DNA from: Chromatiales bacterium
GTDB lineage: Bacteria; Pseudomonadota; Gammaproteobacteria; Thiohalospirales; Thiohalospiraceae
NCBI GenBank assembly: GCA_026984715.1
Contig: JALSRO010000480.1
Location: forward strand, 1-6,153
Reading direction: 5' to 3'
DNA length: 6,153 nt
Shown: piece after piece, positions 1 to 5,230 of the stretch
How the letters are laid out: every line of letters starts with the position of its first letter
How positions within the stretch are numbered: position 1 is the stretch's first letter
Made by a program: the position numbers and the translations under genes
The notes under the pieces: model-generated
What the model was told of the DNA's origin: nothing
The model's input: only the letters and a program-made list of their open reading frames with translations
Database searches by the model: none

Positions 1-482
1 GGCTCCATCACTTCTGCTGTCATGAACCTTTTGCTATCGATGATATCTGTATCGAGCCCTTTCCGGTGCCTCATGATGCCCGGGAGCCCTGTCAGTTTGT
101 GTTTGGCAACGGTCAGCACCGGTTGGGCATGTTGACGGATTGTGGTGCCATAACGGCGTATATTCGGGAGAAGTTGAGCGGATGCGATGCGCTGCTGCTG
201 GAGTGCAATCACGACAGTGACATGTTACGCAATGGACCCTATCCCTCTTTTCTGAAGCAGCGGGTGGCCGGGTGCTTCGGGCATCTCAGCAATGGCCAGG
301 CGGCCGGGCTGTTGCGTGCCGTCGATGTGTCTGCACTGCGCCATATCGTCGCCATGCATCTTAGCGGGCAGAACAACACCATCCCGCTGGTGCGCGCCGC
401 CCTGGGAGACGCGCTGGGTTGTGAACGGCACTGGGTGGCAGTCGCGCAACAGGATGCGGTTCTGGAGTGGCGCACCATTTGA
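1..482 (+). CDS. MBL-fold metallo-hydrolase, YycJ/WalJ-like, 5' partial
   Basis: C-terminal part of a metallo-beta-lactamase-fold hydrolase; the frame is open from base 3 and the start lies outside the window. Motifs seen are HDA at 72-80, TDCG at 135-146, the LECNHD block around 198-215, GHLSN at 279-293 and HLSGQNN at 357-377. This order is typical of the YycJ/WalJ branch of the superfamily, whose members bind two metal ions and are thought to act on nucleic acids or phosphodiesters. The N-terminal HxHxDH metal motif, which should be present, is off the window, so activity cannot be judged. The stop TGA is 14 nt before the purC ATG, so the two are probably co-transcribed. An MBL-fold gene directly before purC is also known from Pseudomonas. 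The family call is firm; the substrate is unknown. Confidence 0.88.
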   Translation, partial: LHHFCCHEPFAIDDICIEPFPVPHDAREPCQFVFGNGQHRLGMLTDCGAITAYIREKLSGCDALLLECNHDSDMLRNGPYPSFLKQRVAGCFGHLSNGQAAGLLRAVDVSALRHIVAMHLSGQNNTIPLVRAALGDALGCERHWVAVAQQDAVLEWRTI

Positions 483-496
483 GGAGCGGTGTGGTG

Positions 497-1207
497 ATGA
501 AACGATTGACAGAGTTATATGCCGGCAAGGCGAAGACCGTATATACGACCGATGATCCGGAGCGACTCATTCTGCAGTTTCGCGACGATACCTCCGCTTT
601 CGATGGGGAAAAGGTAGAGCGGCTGGCACGCAAGGGGATGGTCAACAACCGCTTCAATGCATTTGTCATGCAGAAGCTTCAGGCGGCAGGAATTCCCACC
701 CATTTCGAGAGGTTGTTGTCCGACACCGAAGCGGTCGTCAAACGGCTGGAGATGTTGCCGGTGGAGTGTGTTATCCGCAATATCAGCGCCGGTAGTCTCT
801 GTCGCCGACTGGGGGTAGCCGAAGGGCAGGAGTTACGCCCGCCGGTATTCGAGTTTTTTCTGAAAAACGACGCTCTGCACGATCCTCTGATCAACGACTC
901 CCACATCATCACCTTCGGCTGGGCCAGCGAGGCCGAGATCGTGCGAATGAAACAGCTGACCTCTCGGGTGAACAGTATCCTAGAGGCGCTGTTTGCAGAG
1001 GCGGGACTGCTGTTGGTGGACTACAAACTGGAGTTCGGCCGATTCAAGGGGGAGTTGCTGTTGGGGGACGAGTTCAGTCCCGACGGCTGTCGTCTGTGGG
1101 ATGCCGCAACGGGAGAGAAACTGGACAAGGATCGTTTTCGCCAGGGGCTCGGTGGCGTAGTGGAGTCCTATGAAGAGGTGGCGCGCCGCCTCGGTATCGA
1201 GTTGTAG
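497..1207 (+). CDS. purC: Phosphoribosylaminoimidazole-succinocarboxamide synthase (SAICAR synthetase)
   Basis: A cytosolic enzyme of de novo purine synthesis. It joins CAIR and L-aspartate with ATP to give SAICAR. The protein has 236 residues, against 237 in E. coli, and can be aligned along its full length. Landmarks are the N-terminal [11 protein letters not shown] (6-16), RKGMVNN (45-51), the LPVECVIRN...AGSL segment (87-101), [11 protein letters not shown] (171-181), [13 protein letters not shown] (190-202) and the C-terminal [10 protein letters not shown] (211-220). I chose ATG 497 because it lines up exactly with the E. coli start; the Shine-Dalgarno AGGAG at 482-486 lies 10 nt upstream. 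In-frame GTG codons at 491 and 494 are closer to that site, and one at 467 lies inside the previous gene; all three would add non-conserved residues. The stop is 9 nt from parE. No key motif is missing. Confidence 0.97.
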   Translation: MKRLTELYAGKAKTVYTTDDPERLILQFRDDTSAFDGEKVERLARKGMVNNRFNAFVMQKLQAAGIPTHFERLLSDTEAVVKRLEMLPVECVIRNISAGSLCRRLGVAEGQELRPPVFEFFLKNDALHDPLINDSHIITFGWASEAEIVRMKQLTSRVNSILEALFAEAGLLLVDYKLEFGRFKGELLLGDEFSPDGCRLWDAATGEKLDKDRFRQGLGGVVESYEEVARRLGIEL

Positions 1208-1216
1208 GATCCCCCT

Positions 1217-3112
1217 GTGAGCGGCTCCTATACATCGGAATCCATCGAAGTGCTCACCGGGCTGGAGCCGGTGCGCAAACGGCCGGGGATGTATACCCAG
1301 ACAGAGCGCCCCAACCACCTTGCCCAAGAGGTGATCGACAACAGCGTGGATGAGGCAATTGCGGGGTTCGCCAAACATATCAAGGTGATACTGCACAAGG
1401 ATGGCTCCCTCTCGGTGGAGGACGATGGGCGCGGCATGCCGGTGGACATCCACCCCGAGCAGAAGCTGCCGGGGGTAGAGGTGATCCTCACCAAGCTGCA
1501 CGCTGGGGGCAAGTTCTCCAACAAGAACTATACCTACTCCGGAGGGCTGCACGGTGTCGGGGTATCCGTGGTCAACGCCCTGTCGAAACACCTGGAGGTG
1601 TGGGTGCGCCGCGGGGGCAGGGAGTACAACATTGCGTTTGCCGATGGAGTGAAGATTTCGCCGCTGGAGGAGGTGAGCAAGGTAGGTAAGCGGAATACCG
1701 GAACCACACTACGCTTCTGGCCCGATCCGGTGTTCTTCGACTCGATCAACTTCTCAATCCCAAGGTTGAAACACCTGCTGCGTGCCAAGGCGGTATTGTG
1801 TCCGGGGCTGGCAGTGGATTTTCTCGATGAGAAGAGCGGCGAGACCTCGCGATGGTGCTATCAGGATGGATTGAAAGAGTATCTGGCAGGGGAGCTTGGA
1901 GAGCTGGAGAGATTGCCGCCGGATCCCTTCGACGGGGCTATGGAGGGGAGCAGCGAAGCGGTCGAATGGGCGGTGGTCTGGCTGCCGCCGGAGCAGGGGG
2001 AGCTGGTCACAGAAAGTTATGTCAACCTGATACCCACCGCCCAGGGGGGGACTCATGTCAACGGCCTGCGAACCGGATTGACCGAGGCGCTGCGCGAGTT
2101 CTGCGATTTTCGCACACTGCTTCCGCGGGGAGTGAAACTGAGCCCGGAGGATGTGTGGGAACGCTGCAGCTACATCCTGTCGCTCAAGATGCAGGAGCCC
2201 CAGTTCTCCGGTCAGACCAAGGAGCGTCTCTCCTCAAGGGAGAGCGCCGCGTTCGTCTCCGGGGTGATCAAGGATGCCTTCTCCCTCTGGTTGAACCAGC
2301 ATCCGGGAGTAGGGGAAGCCATCGCCGAGCTGGCCATCGTCAATGCCCAGAGGCGTCTCCGTGCCAGTAAGAGAATCGTGCGCAAGCGGGTCACGCAGGG
2401 GCCGGCACTGCCTGGAAAGCTGGCGGACTGCTCTTCAACCGATCCAGCCCGTACCGAGCTGTTTCTGGTGGAAGGAGATTCCGCCGGTGGTTCCGCCAAA
2501 CAGGCGCGAGATCGGGAGTTCCAGGCCATCATGCCGTTGCGCGGGAAAATATTGAACACATGGGAGGTGGACTCCGCGCAGGTGCTCGGCTCTCAGGAGG
2601 TGCACGATATTGCCGTGGCCATTGGTGTCGATCCCGGTTCGCGCGATCTGGATGGGTTGCGCTATGGCAAGATCTGTGTGTTGGCCGATGCCGATTCCGA
2701 TGGAGCACATATCGCGACACTCCTCTGTGCCCTGTTTCTGCGCCACTTCCGTCCTCTAGTGGCGGCGGGGCACGTGTTCATCGCCATGCCCCCACTGTTT
2801 CGCATCGACGTGGGAAAAGAGGTGTTCTATGCGTTGGACGAGGCGGAGAAGCAGGGGGTTCTCGATCGCATTGCCGCAGAGAAGAGGCGTGGCAAGATTA
2901 CAGTGACGCGCTTCAAGGGGTTGGGAGAGATGAACCCCATGCAGCTGCGCGAGACTACGCTCTCCCCCGATACCCGACGGCTGGTACAGCTCACCATCGA
3001 GCAGGGAGACGATACGGATCAGGTGATGGATATGCTGTTGGCGAAGAAACGATCCAGGGACCGCAAATCCTGGCTGGAGAGCAAGGGGAATCTGGCAGAG
3101 ATTCGGGAATGA
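1217..3112 (+). CDS. parE: DNA topoisomerase IV subunit B (ParE)
   Basis: The ATPase subunit of topoisomerase IV, which with ParC decatenates daughter chromosomes. It has 631 residues (630 in E. coli). The GHKL ATPase domain (about 1-220) has E38 and N42 in QEVIDNS, DDGRGMP (69-75) and LHAGGKF...GGLHGVGVSVVN (94-120). The transducer domain carries the QTK lysine K335. The TOPRIM domain has EGDSAGG (419-425) and DADSDG (491-496). The C-terminal part has RFKGLGEMNPMQLRET from 565. ParE rather than GyrB is indicated by the length, by the lack of the long GyrB insertion, and by ParE-type stretches such as NHLAQEVIDNSVDEA and EVHDIAVAIG. S459 and E461 match the unmutated E. coli quinolone-region residues S458 and E460. 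The start is GTG, with AGGAT (1206-1210) overlapping the purC stop and 6 nt before it. ParC is not in the window. Confidence 0.97.
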   Translation: MSGSYTSESIEVLTGLEPVRKRPGMYTQTERPNHLAQEVIDNSVDEAIAGFAKHIKVILHKDGSLSVEDDGRGMPVDIHPEQKLPGVEVILTKLHAGGKFSNKNYTYSGGLHGVGVSVVNALSKHLEVWVRRGGREYNIAFADGVKISPLEEVSKVGKRNTGTTLRFWPDPVFFDSINFSIPRLKHLLRAKAVLCPGLAVDFLDEKSGETSRWCYQDGLKEYLAGELGELERLPPDPFDGAMEGSSEAVEWAVVWLPPEQGELVTESYVNLIPTAQGGTHVNGLRTGLTEALREFCDFRTLLPRGVKLSPEDVWERCSYILSLKMQEPQFSGQTKERLSSRESAAFVSGVIKDAFSLWLNQHPGVGEAIAELAIVNAQRRLRASKRIVRKRVTQGPALPGKLADCSSTDPARTELFLVEGDSAGGSAKQARDREFQAIMPLRGKILNTWEVDSAQVLGSQEVHDIAVAIGVDPGSRDLDGLRYGKICVLADADSDGAHIATLLCALFLRHFRPLVAAGHVFIAMPPLFRIDVGKEVFYALDEAEKQGVLDRIAAEKRRGKITVTRFKGLGEMNPMQLRETTLSPDTRRLVQLTIEQGDDTDQVMDMLLAKKRSRDRKSWLESKGNLAEIRE

Positions 3113-3147
3113 GGTGAAGCGTCTCTCTGTTCAGCCCGCATCTCCTT

Positions 3148-3291
3148 AACAGGATGTTGAAAAATCCCATCCATGGTCTTTTCCAACGCGGGGGCGGAAA
3201 AGTGCGATTTCCCGCCCCCTTCATTTTCAATGGCGGCACATCCCTGAGCCGCAAACAGGCTGCCAAAAAACAGCCTTTTCAACAGCCTGTT
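3148..3291 (+). repeat. Structured intergenic repeat, copy A (MITE-like)
   Basis: A non-coding unit of 144 bp after parE. Its ends form terminal inverted repeats: AACAGGATGTTGAAAA at 3148-3163 and TTTTCAACAGCCTGTT at 3276-3291 match at 15 of 16 positions after reverse complement. Inside are the box CATGGTCTTTTCCAAC (3172-3187), a GC-rich hairpin (arms 3190-3197 and 3212-3219), ATTTTCAA (3223-3230) and GCCGCAAACAGGCTG (3248-3262). AACAGGCTG at 3254-3262 can also pair with CAGCCTGTT at 3283-3291. The same blocks in the same order recur in copy B. No transposase is encoded and I see no clear target duplication, so this could be a MITE, a large REP/BIME unit or another dispersed element. Orientation is arbitrary; plus is used because the T-rich side of the hairpin lies downstream on that strand. 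Confidence 0.8.
3190..3228 (+). terminator. Possible rho-independent terminator for parE, within repeat copy A
   Basis: A perfect 8-bp GC-rich stem (GGGGGCGG at 3190-3197, CCGCCCCC at 3212-3219) with a 14-nt loop is followed on the plus strand by TTCATTTTC (3220-3228). An AAA/TTT inner extension is possible with one bulged base. It lies about 80 nt after the parE stop. The T-rich tail is interrupted and the loop is long, so strength is uncertain. On the minus strand no T-run follows, so it would favour terminating parE transcripts only. The equivalent hairpin in copy B (3466-3472 with 3487-3493) has the tail TTGATTTTC. Confidence 0.4.
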
Positions 3292-3297
3292 GAAAAG
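3275..3297. repeat. Near-perfect palindrome at the right end of copy A
   Basis: CTTTTCAACA (3275-3284) and TGTTGAAAAG (3288-3297) are exact reverse complements separated by the three bases GCC, giving a 10-bp stem with a 3-nt loop. It includes the right terminal inverted repeat and extends a few bases beyond it. This fold competes with pairing of 3283-3291 to 3254-3262 and with pairing of the two element ends, so the unit can take alternative structures. No T-run follows on either strand, so a classical terminator is unlikely. Confidence 0.75.
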
Positions 3298-3394
3298 AGG
3301 ATGTTGGTTTCGACGGAGAAGTGAATGACGAGCGAGCAGGTGGTTGCGCCATCTACCTGCGCCCGCCTGAACCCTCTGACCCTGCGATATCCAA

Positions 3395-3585
3395 CGACAG
3401 GCTGTGGCCGAATACGATAGCATGTTGCAGTTGTACAGCTCTGTTCATGGCCTTTTCCAACCGCAGCGCCGGAAAGGTGTGATTTCCCGGCGCCTTGATT
3501 TTCAAAGGATTGGTGCCTCGAAATCGGCAGCAGATTCTTGCGCCGCAAACAGGCTGTCGAAAGCGGAGATTGTAACAGCCTGTTG
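3395..3585 (+). repeat. Structured intergenic repeat, copy B (diverged)
   Basis: A second, longer and more diverged copy, same orientation as copy A. The clear core runs from CATGGCCTTTTCCAAC (3446-3461; 15 of 16 identical to copy A), through the hairpin GCGCCGG (3466-3472)/CCGGCGC (3487-3493), ATTTTCAA (3498-3505), GCCGCAAACAGGCTG (3542-3556; identical to copy A) to AACAGCCTGTTG (3574-3585; identical). AACAGGCTGT at 3548-3557 pairs with ACAGCCTGTT at 3575-3584 over 10 bp. The left boundary is uncertain: ACAGGCTGT at 3397-3405 is the reverse complement of 3575-3583 and may be the left end. The right end touches the DUF2905 stop codon. Between the copies (3297-3394) I recognise nothing except a weak 6-bp hairpin at 3336-3360. 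Confidence 0.7.
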
Positions 3586-3786
3586 CTAGCGGCGAAACAG
3601 CCAGAACAGCAGGCTCAGTAACAGGCTGACCAGGATCGAACTGGTCAGGGGGAAGTAGAAACGGAAGTTTTCCCGTTCAATCACAATGTCTCCAGGCAGT
3701 TTCCCTATCCCGATTTTCTGCAGCCACGGCCAGAGCAGACCCAGTAGCAGAATCGCAATCCCCAGAATTATCAACGTACGGCTCAT
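3586..3786 (-). CDS. DUF2905 family small membrane protein
   Basis: A 66-residue protein with two predicted membrane segments, about residues 3-20 and 47-64, separated by a conserved middle section. GKLPGDI (28-34) and NFRFYFPL (40-47) are hallmarks of the DUF2905 family, and the short length and charged end WLFRR fit too. The molecular role of the family is not known; an inner-membrane location is inferred from hydrophobicity. The ATG (3784-3786, complement) has a good Shine-Dalgarno, GGGGAG (3796-3801, complement), 9 nt upstream. The gene is convergent with parE and divergent from flgI, and is probably monocistronic. Its TAG stop directly abuts repeat copy B, whose hairpin may form the 3' end of the mRNA. 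Nothing suggests a link to flagella. Confidence 0.9.
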   Translation of the reverse strand: MSRTLIILGIAILLLGLLWPWLQKIGIGKLPGDIVIERENFRFYFPLTSSILVSLLLSLLFWLFRR

Positions 3787-3988
3787 GGTTACGAACTCCC
3801 CGATGAATCCAGTTGGTACGGTTCCACTCTCGCTGATGTGGTACTTCCTCTGGAGGGGTGGTTGGTATCCGGAGTATCTGAAAAGGTGCTGTTTGCATTC
3901 ATTGCCGGGTCAGAAGATTCGGCAAAAAGTTGCCGCCGCGCTTCGAAAACAGGGAACAGGCTCTGGTTAACCTCATGATTTGCAAGCA

Positions 3989-4015
3989 TGGCGTGACGAT
4001 GGCACGGGCGTTGCT
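3989..4015 (+). promoter_or_regulatory. Sigma-54 (RpoN) promoter for flgIJ
   Basis: TGGCACG (4000-4006), four bases, then TTGCT (4011-4015) matches the sigma-54 consensus TGGCACG-N4-TTGCW at every specified base, with the required 10 nt between the GG (4001-4002) and GC (4013-4014) pairs. Transcription would begin near 4025, leaving a leader of about 25 nt before the flgI ATG. A weaker element with the same GG-N10-GC spacing (TGGCGTG-N4-TGGCA, 3989-4004) overlaps it 11 bases upstream. Sigma-54 with an activator of the FleQ/FlrC type drives middle flagellar genes in Pseudomonas and Vibrio, so position and class agree. I could not identify an activator site in 3787-3988, and otherwise see nothing in that stretch beyond the DUF2905 ribosome binding site. 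Confidence 0.85.
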
Positions 4016-4049
4016 TGGCTTCGGGTAACAGCTCCCGGACAGGTGAACC

Positions 4050-5159
4050 ATGAACGTTTCTACGATTTTGCGACTCTTTCTTTCCATGCTGCTTCTGGCT
4101 AGTATCGTGGCGCATGCCGAGCGGGTCAAGGATATCGCATCGGTTGCCGGGGTGCGCAGCAATCAGTTGATCGGTTATGGCCTGGTGGTGGGATTGAACG
4201 GGACGGGGGATCAGACCAGTCAGGCGCCGTTCACCGCCCAGAGCCTGAGATCCATGATGTCCCAGTTCGGAATCACACTGCCAGCCAATCAGACCTTGCA
4301 GCTGAAGAATGTTGCCGCAGTCAGCGTCCATGCCGAACTGCCGCCTTTCGCCAAACCGGGTCAGACCATCGATGTCACCGTCTCCTCCATCGGCAATGCC
4401 AAGAGCCTTCGCGGCGGCACACTGCTGATGACGCCGCTGCGTGGTGCAGATGGTAACATCTATGCGATTGCCCAGGGCAATATGGTGGTCGGTGGCCTGG
4501 GGGCGAAGGGACAGGATGGTTCGCGTATCACCATCAACATCCCCAGTGCCGGGAGGATTCCCAACGGTGCCTCAGTGGAGCGCGAGGTATCCACCGCCTT
4601 CGCCCGGGGCAACAGCCTGATCCTCAACCTGAACCGGCCGGACTTCACCACTGCCTACCGGCTGGCGAAGGCGATCAACGACATCATGGGGGAGGGTACT
4701 GCAGCGGCGCAGGACGCCACTTCGGTGCGGGTGAGTGCACCCCTGGATCCCGGTCAGCGGGTCTCTTACCTTGCGATGCTGGAGAACATCCAGGTGGTTC
4801 CCGATGAGGCGGCCGCCAAGGTGATCATCAACTCACGTACCGGGACGGTCGTCATCGGAAAGAATGTGCGTCTTACACCGGCGGCGATCTCCCATGGCAA
4901 CCTGATTGTCACCATCCGGGAAAACCCGCGTGTAAGCCAGCCTGGAGCGCTCTCCGGCGGAAGTACAGCCGTGACCCCTTCCTCCAATGTGGAGATTACC
5001 CAGGAGGGCAAGCGGATGTTTCTGTTCGACCCGGGGGTATCGCTGGATTCGCTGGTGCAAGCGGTCAACAGGGTTGGGGCTGCGCCAGGAGATCTGGTGG
5101 CGATCCTGGAAGGGCTGCGCAGTGCGGGAGCGTTGCGTGCCGAGCTTGTGATTATTTGA
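4050..5159 (+). CDS. flgI: Flagellar P-ring protein FlgI
   Basis: A periplasmic protein forming the P-ring of the flagellar basal body, the bushing around the rod at the peptidoglycan layer. It has 369 residues, close to the 365 of E. coli. A Sec signal peptide is clear: hydrophobic core about residues 6-20 and a likely cut after AHA (21-23). The mature part opens with [30 protein letters not shown] (25-54 in two conserved halves). Conserved ends include [19 protein letters not shown] and the C-terminal [11 protein letters not shown]. There is no cysteine in the whole protein, whereas E. coli FlgI carries a DsbA-made disulfide. The ATG has AGGTGA at 4041-4046 just upstream. The gene is read from its own sigma-54 promoter. 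flgH, its usual upstream neighbour, is absent; flgJ follows after 67 nt. Confidence 0.97.
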   Translation: MNVSTILRLFLSMLLLASIVAHAERVKDIASVAGVRSNQLIGYGLVVGLNGTGDQTSQAPFTAQSLRSMMSQFGITLPANQTLQLKNVAAVSVHAELPPFAKPGQTIDVTVSSIGNAKSLRGGTLLMTPLRGADGNIYAIAQGNMVVGGLGAKGQDGSRITINIPSAGRIPNGASVEREVSTAFARGNSLILNLNRPDFTTAYRLAKAINDIMGEGTAAAQDATSVRVSAPLDPGQRVSYLAMLENIQVVPDEAAAKVIINSRTGTVVIGKNVRLTPAAISHGNLIVTIRENPRVSQPGALSGGSTAVTPSSNVEITQEGKRMFLFDPGVSLDSLVQAVNRVGAAPGDLVAILEGLRSAGALRAELVII

Positions 5160-5230
5160 TGATTGGGGACGAGATGAGCGGGTTGATGACAGGCTGTGAG
5201 TCGCATTGCGCAGCAGGGTGCTCCGGATGA
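5159..5230 (+). CDS. Possible 23-codon coupling mini-ORF between flgI and flgJ
   Basis: An ATG at 5159 overlaps the flgI stop (TGATG, 5157-5161). It opens a frame of 23 codons whose TGA (5228-5230) overlaps the flgJ start as ATGA (5227-5230). Such overlaps at both ends would let ribosomes pass from flgI to flgJ by translational coupling. The peptide begins [10 protein letters not shown], has three cysteines and resembles nothing I know. Further in-frame ATGs at 5174 and 5186 shorten it further. There is no recognised Shine-Dalgarno for it apart from bases inside the end of flgI. Chance is a real alternative, because the gap is only 67 nt. Confidence 0.25.
   Translation: MIGDEMSGLMTGCESHCAAGCSG

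Noticed and set aside
467..496. Upstream GTG starts for purC (467, 491, 494)
   Set aside because: ATG 497 aligns with the known PurC N-terminus; the extra residues are not conserved, and 467 would overlap the preceding gene and lie upstream of the Shine-Dalgarno.
1852..2370. 172-codon plus-strand frame inside parE, and others like it in high-GC genes
   Set aside because: It lies entirely inside parE in another frame, is rich in Gly/Arg/Ala as expected for a shadow frame, and has no domain.
3336..3360. Inverted repeat GCAGGT/ACCTGC between the two repeat copies
   Set aside because: Only 6 bp with a 13-nt loop, readily expected by chance in GC-rich DNA; it is not shared with either copy.
3019..3548. 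Minus-strand open frames across the repeat region; both copies translate to a similar stretch, ENEGGGKSHF in A and ENQGAGKSHL in B
   Set aside because: The similarity is explained by the shared repeat. A one-base length difference beside the hairpin puts the copies out of frame with each other immediately afterwards, and one frame runs antisense into parE. No ribosome binding site or known domain supports a protein.
3113..3585. CRISPR array or tRNA gene in the intergenic region
   Set aside because: There are only two diverged copies without regular short repeats and unique spacers, and no cloverleaf or T-loop motif was found.
3789..4331. 180-codon minus-strand frame upstream of and antisense to flgI
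   Set aside because: Much of it overlaps flgI, which is certain, and its translation has no recognisable domain. It is better read as a shadow of flgI plus the open intergenic region.
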